Below the pieces are notes generated by a model. The model was not told the origin of the DNA, ran no database searches, and saw only the letters and a program-made list of their open reading frames with translations. 64,000 nucleotides of DNA from Ophioderma brevispina (lineage: Eukaryota > Echinodermata > Ophiuroidea > Amphilepidida > Ophiodermatidae), in NCBI GenBank assembly GCA_023653785.1, contig JAMKCH010014245.1, forward strand, positions 1 to 64,000, given 5' to 3'. This document shows positions 57,531 to 64,000 of the stretch, in pieces. How positions within the stretch are numbered: the first letter of the stretch is position 1; each line of letters opens with the position of its first letter. The position numbers and the translations under genes were made by a program.

Positions 57531-58640
57531 CTGCACTGAATCTGGTCTCTGCGATTCCTTTAACGCGCGTAGCGCGGAATTTGGCTAATATCATGAGTTA
57601 CAGAGGTTTTTGTCTACCTAAGTAAGTGGTTTTTGGTCGCAGTTCATATTTTTCGGTAAGGAGGGGCCGGATCCGCCCCTGGCTACCTAAAAGCTGACTT
57701 GATGAGTGCGAAATGATACCCTTTTGGTCATTTTGCTGGATTTGTGACCCTTTTCGCGGTCCGTACGGTCCGCGCCGCTTTGTGAAAACCCTCCCTTCCC
57801 GCGTTTTTTCCTGCTCGCGGATGACAACAGATTTAGTTTGAGTGCCCCCCCGGGTACAAAAATCCCGAGTAGATATTGAGATATTTTCGTCTTTGCCCTT
57901 TTTGGTTTAATCTCTCTCACCATTTAAAAAATATTAGATTGTTTAATTATATATTTTTTGTTCATCCTGTTTTTTCCCACTTCATTGAAGACAAATGTTG
58001 GTTCGATCTATTGCTTTTGCAATACGAACGAAGTGACAGGCGCCACCTCTTCTCTGCGCAGCGTGCAGCGTATCGTATGAGGGCGGAATGTTGCGCGAGT
58101 CAAATTGACATCAATGTCGATGGCGGACCGGCCCCATTCAACGTGGCAAAAACTCCCTAAAACGAAATCAAGTAGACAGCAATATAGGACTGCAAAAAAC
58201 ACATTTTTTTCCCGATCCATTTGGTACTCTCATATGAGTAGTTCAAGGCACAATACATGACCTCGTTCAATTGTATTATTCGTAAAAAATAAATAAATAA
58301 ATAAATAAAATTCAACCTAATATTGATATGCAATAAGAAAAGATATTGTACTAGCAATTATTACAAATTTAGAATTTTGGTACGAATGATTTTGATTACG
58401 ACGTGAAATTTCGTGATCCTAAAACCTCATTTTATATGGTAACTAGATATGCACGAGTTCATTGACCAAAGTTTCAGTTGATTTTGACGGAGCGTTTGTT
58501 TATCAGCAAATGTTTGTATCACGGTTGCTCAAGGCCACTCTGTTGTAATTTCAAAATGTGTAGGTTAAATCGGGTGACGATCGAGGCTGTGGATCACGAA
58601 AGGCCCTTAAGGAGCGGTCATTATTTATGCCGGGGCGGGG
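57531..58640. other. No gene established; CpG-richer patch and AAAT microsatellite
   Basis: 57750-58140 is richer in CG than its surroundings but shows no convincing exon or promoter. An (AAAT)n tract lies at 58288-58311. Confidence 0.4.
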
Positions 58641-58855
58641 GGGGGGGATGGGGATTCAACTTTTTTCGGCAAAAATGTTCGCGTTCCCCTCGCTTCCGTT
58701 CAAAATTCAACTCCCCTTGTCAGATGGATTTCAATTTAAAAGTTCATGTTCCCCTCTCTCTCGTTGATAAAAAAAAATTTCACGTTCCCCCTCTCTTTCT
58801 TTCAAAAAAAATTTTCGGGTTCCCCCCGCAAATCCTCCATGTCCCCCTGGCGTTA
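58640..58855 (+). repeat. Degenerate minisatellite with GTTCCCCTCTC core
   Basis: GTTCCCCTCGC, GTTCCCCTCTC, GTTCCCCCTCTC and GTTCCCCCCGC recur at about 58684, 58749, 58784 and 58819, separated by A-rich TTCAAAAA-type stretches, period roughly 35-65 bases. A run of nine G precedes it. Confidence 0.65.
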
Positions 58856-60422
58856 AAATAATATCCCTCCCTTAACGCCGGAGGAAAGTCGAAAACGTAC
58901 AGAGGTAAGCGACTACTTTTGCACACACAAAAATCTGAGACTTCAAAAGCTGTTTATATTAGGTATTAATGCTGCTTATCATACTACCTAATTAAAAGTG
59001 ACAGATATTTGGAAAAGTATGTGGCAATCGTCTCGATTTAAGGAATGTTATATCCACTAATTTTTAGCATGTTGTTGTTGATGTTGACCTTGGTTGGTGG
59101 TTAAAACTATACGGATATCGTTCGAGGGATCTGACCCCGGGTGAAGATGTATGAAAGATAAATATATTTACAACCAGGTTACCATTATTGCACAACTCGT
59201 AAAATTCTTTCCGGTGACTTTAAAGGTCCCAGGAAATGCCAATGAATTGAGTGGTTTGTGTCAAGTTCTACAAGGAGGGACCAAAGAGCATTAAATATTT
59301 GGGTGGTGGGAACATCATAGTGAAAATATGATTTCCAGGAGTAATAGAAAATGCCAGGTGACTGGTGTGAATATATTAATGACATGCTGGAACTTAATAG
59401 TTTCACTAAGGATTGTCACTGGGTTTTTTAAAAGTTTTTGGGTATTCTTTTTTTTTGGCTTTATTGGAATGGAACGTCCCCGCTAACAGCATTGCGAGCA
59501 CTCGCGCTTATCATCTCATTCCGGGGACTTTAAGAGATGGCATTTTTTCCAGGTGAGCCACACGTTTCTCGATCCTATATCCTGTACCTATGATATCCAT
59601 CAAATAGGAGGGATATGTCTTAAGATACTTTAAATCCACTAGATGCGCACCGACCCTCCACAATTGTTCGGTAAGCCATGGATAGCAATTTAATACCAGC
59701 TCGGAATTAGCGTGATTAATGCATAAGCCCCATATGCACACCCGAATTTGTGTATGTCGCCACACCACCTATCTAAAAACCCCGCAAGACAAATTTAAGT
59801 AACTTTAGTTGGATTTTGTTTACGGTTGTGTGGATTGAAAATAGGGCGCATGCTCCCCGCTGATGACAGATTTGCCTTTTGCTTGAGAGATTAAAGAAGA
59901 GAGGATAGCGGAATAGAGATAGCATATTAAGCGCATGCATGCATAGGGAAGCAATTAATTGGCCTGATTGAAGCCACCACCTAAAACTAATTTTCCCCCA
60001 CAAAGTTGTCTGTCTCCGCCCTTGCGATATGCCATACTCTCTCATAGCCCCCCAACGGTTGTTTCCCTGTGCGCCTGGACATTTCGGCAAAAACGAGAGT
60101 TTCTTGATTTCAAAAGTACTAAAACATCCGGTATTCGCGGACACTTTTCACGTACTCTTAAGCAAATTATTAGAGTTTATAACGCATATTAATGTGTCAT
60201 GCAGAATACAGTTGAGTTAATAGTATTGAAAAAAGGCCTTTTAAGAAGCGTTACAACTTGATATTTCAAAATATATGAGTCGTCGTTCCCCAGCAAATAA
60301 GAAAAACTTATTATCAAACACGAAAAGAATTTATAAAGGCAGATGCTTCATAGAAAGTTGGACAAGCGTTTTAATGTGTTTTTTTTTCAGACAAAACCCC
60401 ACAATTTTATAATACTATCGTT
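58856..60422. other. No gene established
   Basis: Minus frames at 59511-59768 and 59773-60144 have no recognised domain. No repeat shared with the rest of the window. Confidence 0.38.
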
Positions 60423-61145
60423 TTAACCGTCGTCTTACCGAGCCTTTTTTTTGTACCACGGTTTTTAAAGGGGTTGTTCTTTCTCGAGAATTCGTTATAT
60501 ATAAAGTAGCTAATGCTTATGGTTTTGGTACATACATGGTCCTCCGTTTTTCATTGATATCGAAACAAACCAAAATGGCGCCAAAATGACGTCATAAAAT
60601 TGATGAGTCGGCAAAATATATGTCTTAAATCCCTAACTGTCATTTTGACCACTTTTGACCAGCGCATCCCTGCCTTGTGTTTACGGGGAAATTGCTCCTA
60701 TATAGATCTAACAAGACAAGTAACGCTACCTCCTTTTTTGCGGTGATGGTCAGGCTGGTAGTAATGTTCCTCCAGAGACGTAAGGGATATAGTAGGCGAA
60801 AATCCAATTTACTCCAAAAAGGTAGGAATATCAAATTTTCATTCGGTACTCGACTCTAAATAATGGCAAATGACTAGATTTATATAAACATAGAGTTAAA
60901 AATCCCTAATCTGCACAATATTTTAATAAAAATGTGCCATACAAAAATTCCTTAGACGGCAACACTCCCCACCCATCAACTTTGACGGCATACCCTAACC
61001 ACGGTGAAAGTGCCGCCATCACATTTCTTTCAATGTTAAAGGATGTAAAAGAATTACCTGGAAGCTTCTTACGAAAGCTTTTAGCGTTTTTACGCACCGG
61101 AGGAGAGTTTACTTTGGGGATGGTAATACCCCCAGACGAGGGTTA
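60423..61145 (+). mobile_element. TTAA-type inverted-repeat element, family A copy 4
   Basis: Begins TTAACCGTCGTCTTACCGAG and ends with the reverse complement of CTAACCCTCGTCT. Inside the left end TTTTGGTACATACATGGTCC and CATTGATATCGAAACAAA match the arms of the copies at 19700 and 30545. The block GACGGCATACCCTAACCACG near the right end matches the reverse of 310-345 in copy 1. At 723 bp it links all family members. No transposase. Confidence 0.74.
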
Positions 61146-62088
61146 GATGAGAAGAACTGATTACGTTAGGAAAAAAAGAGATATTGCGAATTTAATTAGT
61201 TTCAATGCATTACGAATGGGACATAAAAGAGCAGGCTGACGTAGTATATAATGAGTTTGCAAAAAGCCATGCAACTTTGTCATATTCTACATTAATTTAC
61301 CTTTCTATCGTGTTTTTTATACAGTACATAATCCGATAAGATATCTGGCCCATTTATGACATCCTATTGCACACCTGCCTACAGTCAATTGACAATCGAA
61401 TTTGAATTGGTAGCTTCTTTCTAAATGGGAGATAATGGATTTTTGTTGCCAAGCTCAACGGGGATTGCCTATGTGACTGTGGCTCTTCACAATGAATTAT
61501 ATAATTCAACATTACATTTCGCCATAAGCAAAGTCTTTTCTTAATGGCAAAGTACAAAAACTATTTTTGTGGCGGTTTTTATGTGTTCTAACAAATAAAA
61601 GAAGTTATTGTTTTATCATACCAAGATTGATGGTTATGTACGGCCGACACAGCCGACTATGACCGACTTTTTACTGCCATGCTCAGTCTACATGTATTCT
61701 GTTGTTATATTCATTTCCAGTTGACATCCTCAATCGTATCTTAATATTTTGGAGCAATGTGCTTTTTCGTTTTTTTATCTTAAAAAAATACACTAATGCT
61801 CCAAGCATCGGTGCTATATAGTTTTACGATACGATCTTTAGAGACAAATGAGTCAAATTGGTTACACTACCTGGTATATGTTCAATCATGCACTATTGAC
61901 CTCATTTGTGCTTGAGAGAAACGCTGCAATTTCAAAAAAAAAAAAAATATATATATATGTATGTATCGTCGCTGGGTGTGAAAAACCTCATATGTTACAT
62001 TTGACCTTTAAGGTTCACACGCAACTAAATCCTGGTCCCATTCGTTCCTGTACCAAATGGCCGAGATGAAAACGCATTTTCTCCTCAG
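61146..62088. other. No gene established; short A and TA tracts
   Basis: An A run followed by TATATATATATG lies at 61937-61966. No other feature is recognised. Confidence 0.4.
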
Positions 62089-62267
62089 GGCACTCTCAGA
62101 CCTTAGAGCTAACATCTGCTTGAAGGTCATCATAATCTCCTACCCAATCAATACTGAATTGGGTAGTTATCCCAAAATTTTCGAGCGACTGGACCGGAAG
62201 ACTAGCATCACCGTGGACCCTGGAGGTCAGAGCACTTTTTCAGTCAGGTGGTTCCCTGTAAGACTAC
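62089..62267 (+). CDS. Candidate exon 1 of an unidentified membrane protein
   Basis: The acceptor ACGCATTTTCTCCTCAG precedes 62089. The frame then runs ALSDLRANICLKVIIISYPI, then SYPKIFERLDRKTSITVDPG, then GQSTFSVRWFPVRL. The donor could be GTAAAA at 62268 (phase 1, compatible with the next exon) or GTAAGA at 62258 (better site but wrong phase). Balanced composition and alternating hydrophobic strands suggest a beta-rich extracellular domain. I do not recognise the family. The start and the choice of donor are uncertain. Confidence 0.33.
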
Positions 62268-62340
62268 GTAAAAATAATGTACAATTGGTGGTCGGATCCA
62301 AAAACCATACAATGCCAACCTTTTTTTGATATTCCTACAG

Positions 62341-62545
62341 ATTTATACTTAATCTTGATAGCAACCATGATTTTGGCAACCCTGTCCTCGCAATTTCTCT
62401 CCGTAGTTTTTAGGGTATACTTGGCGAGGGTCACAAAAAAAGCCGCCCATTTGCAGTGGGGCTGGACTTATATGTTTCTCACGTTATTTACTGGTGTAAT
62501 CCTAAGAGTGGCGAAACCTCACATGAGTAAAATGGTAAATGACAG
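62341..62545 (+). CDS. Candidate exon 2 of an unidentified membrane protein
   Basis: The acceptor CTTTTTTTGATATTCCTACAG and the donor GACAG then GTAAAC bracket 205 open bases. The peptide has two hydrophobic segments, LYLILIATMILATLSSQFLS and WTYMFLTLFTGVILRVA, separated by a short basic loop (RVYLARVTKKAAH), so it would make two membrane passes. The intron before it would be only 73 bases. A CA then TA microsatellite begins directly after the donor. Family unknown. Confidence 0.38.
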
Positions 62546-62550
62546 GTAAA

Positions 62551-62668
62551 CCACACACACACACACACCCACACACACACACTATATCTATATATATATA
62601 TAATATATATATAATATATATATATATATATTATATATATATATATATATAATATATGATATATTTTT
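62551..62668. repeat. (CA)n followed by (TA)n microsatellite
   Basis: About 32 bases of CA repeat continue into about 85 bases of TA repeat. Confidence 0.9.
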
Positions 62669-63089
62669 TTAATCTTTCTTTTTTTTTGTAGAATATTTTT
62701 TTAAATTTAGTCCGAAGCAAAATTACATTACCCGTGAGAAACTATTTCAAGTCTCCTATCAGCCACCCTCGAAAAGCTATTGGATACCTCTGGCTGTCAA
62801 ATCATATTTTATATGTACTCCGTTTAAGGATTAACCCCCATCCAAATCAATAAATTAAACACTATAGGCCACGGATCAAAGATACACAGTTAACGACTTT
62901 GGTTACAGTGATGAAACTATTTTTTGCCACCGATTATATTCGATTCGCGCTGATTATAGGAGCTGGGGAAGTTTGTGTCATATCCATTAGGCGTGCTGTG
63001 CGCACCTCACAACAGCTCTCACCCGTAAAAAAGTACTGGTTGTCCGCTTATCGCGCGAATCGAGTATAATATACCTGAAAACTGGCGTA
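62669..63089. other. No gene seen
   Basis: No recognised feature. Confidence 0.4.
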
Positions 63090-63390
63090 TGTCCAGCGGT
63101 TACTGGTAAACCGACGATTTTAATAATTTAATGTCTCCGGCGACACCCATTAATTCAGCATATGACGCGGAAATGGCGTTAAGGCACAAGCAAACACACG
63201 CCGGGGTTGATTCCCACCTTGTTTGACCGTTCCCTTGACCTTCGTGATTTTGCTATCAATGAGTAGAGTCTTGAATATTTATTTAATAGACACATTTGTT
63301 GAATTAACTTACGGCACTTAAAGTTAGCCTACACACTACCTGGATTTTTTAGCTCTTATTAATGTCCCTATTAGTTTTGGGTATGTTATT
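63090..63390. mobile_element. Family C fragment (same orientation as copy 3)
   Basis: GGAAATGGCGTTAAGGCACA, then ACACGCCGGGGTTGATTC, then ATCAATGAGTA and AATAGACACATTTGTTGA follow copy 3 (32960-33180) closely. Both terminal repeats are missing or decayed. Confidence 0.65.
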
Positions 63391-64000
63391 GCATGTGCAA
63401 ATACTTACCTCTTTATTCTAATTAAATCTTTTGGATTCAACATCAAAATTACGCAATATTTCCTTTGGCCGACTATAATCTGTGAATGAGATGGTTGCAC
63501 TAGCTGGAAATAGTTTGAAAATAGTTTTAATGAAGTACAGCGCGGATAATTCAAGCCCTATCGTTGGGTCAGATGGTAACTAAGCCTTTTAACCGTAATG
63601 CATCCATTAAATTTAGCTGATTTAGGTAATTCGCCATCGAAGTGTTGCGTTTATATCATTGGTCACGATTTAGAGTCCTGGACCATGAACCATAGGTCTG
63701 CAATAGTATACATGTATAGCATGCTACTCTTATCTGCCATTGAGTCCAAAGAATTTCATATTCCTCGTCAAGATCTGTAAGGTTAGAGACTATGAGATCA
63801 TTTCTCATGGCAATAAATATATCCACATGACCTTTGTTACTTTGGCCCCATTGGCTCGTCTTTTTATAAAATGAAATGTGTTTCCCTTCGGAGAAATCTC
63901 ATTATTGCTACACGCTCCTTTCTTAAACCTGATTTTGTTCTCAATCAGAATATAATGGTTTATGTGATTCAAGGCAAATATAGCTAGTTTGGAGATGTTT
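63391..64000. other. No gene seen
   Basis: A 60-codon frame at 63598-63780 has no recognised domain. Confidence 0.4.

Noticed and set aside
57690..58160. CpG-rich patch as a promoter or first exon
   Set aside because: No clear core promoter, start context or downstream exon; may be part of an unidentified repeat.
61848..62069. LNPGP in a plus-strand frame, recalling a 2A or LINE N-terminal motif
   Set aside because: The residues before it do not fit the 2A consensus and no endonuclease or RT follows.

Overview
The window looks like nuclear DNA of an animal. Non-LTR reverse transcriptase relics, a Ty3/Gypsy LTR retrotransposon, many short inverted-repeat DNA transposons, tRNA-derived repeats and microsatellites fill it, and no complete host protein gene is visible. 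The LTR element has the pol order and SCAN-like Gag typical of the Gmr1 clade, known from deuterostomes. With the AT-rich base composition and high DNA-transposon load, this points to a deuterostome marine invertebrate such as an echinoderm or hemichordate. That is an inference, not an identification. Many reading frames are broken by one-base insertions or deletions, and duplicated copies differ mainly by such indels, so part of the sequence is probably uncorrected long-read data.

Layout. 0-5 kb: a TTAA-ended inverted-repeat element (family A) full of G/C homopolymers, a dispersed repeat and a palindromic repeat. 5.2-8.5 kb: a nearly complete but broken LINE on the plus strand, facing a Jockey-like fragment on the minus strand. 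10.5-12.7 kb: two TTAA elements (families B and C) share one TTAA; the second carries a 1.1 kb fold-back array built on the 12-bp palindrome GCAACGCGTTGC. 15.6-18.6 kb: interleaved repeats around a second LINE RT relic. 19.7-31 kb: more A, B, C, D and E inverted-repeat elements, a spaced repeat with core GCAAACGCTCAGTAG, a diverged tandem duplication, microsatellites and one candidate minus-strand host exon (25990-26185).

33.4-45.15 kb: two tandem copies of a 5.85 kb segment, each with an internal 0.66 kb tandem repeat. The duplication breakpoint lies inside an LTR. 44.5-52.4 kb: the Gmr1-like retrotransposon, in the order LTR, primer-binding site, gag, protease, integrase, reverse transcriptase, RNase H, polypurine tract, LTR; the 3' LTR holds a 395 bp inverted-repeat insertion. 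52.5-55.25 kb: eight tandem units of about 331 bp, each with a minus-strand tRNA-Val-like sequence with A and B boxes, closed by an inverted partial unit. 55-64 kb: a tRNA-derived SINE head, fragments of families A and C, and two possible exons of an unidentified membrane protein at 62.1-62.5 kb.

The most interesting structures are the tandem tRNA-like array, the GCAACGCGTTGC fold-back array, the repeated use of a single shared TTAA by neighbouring elements, and the integrase-before-RT retrotransposon next to a duplication whose breakpoint lies in its LTR. Nothing here forms an operon-like or pathway-like gene system; the logic of the window is transposon nesting and tandem amplification.
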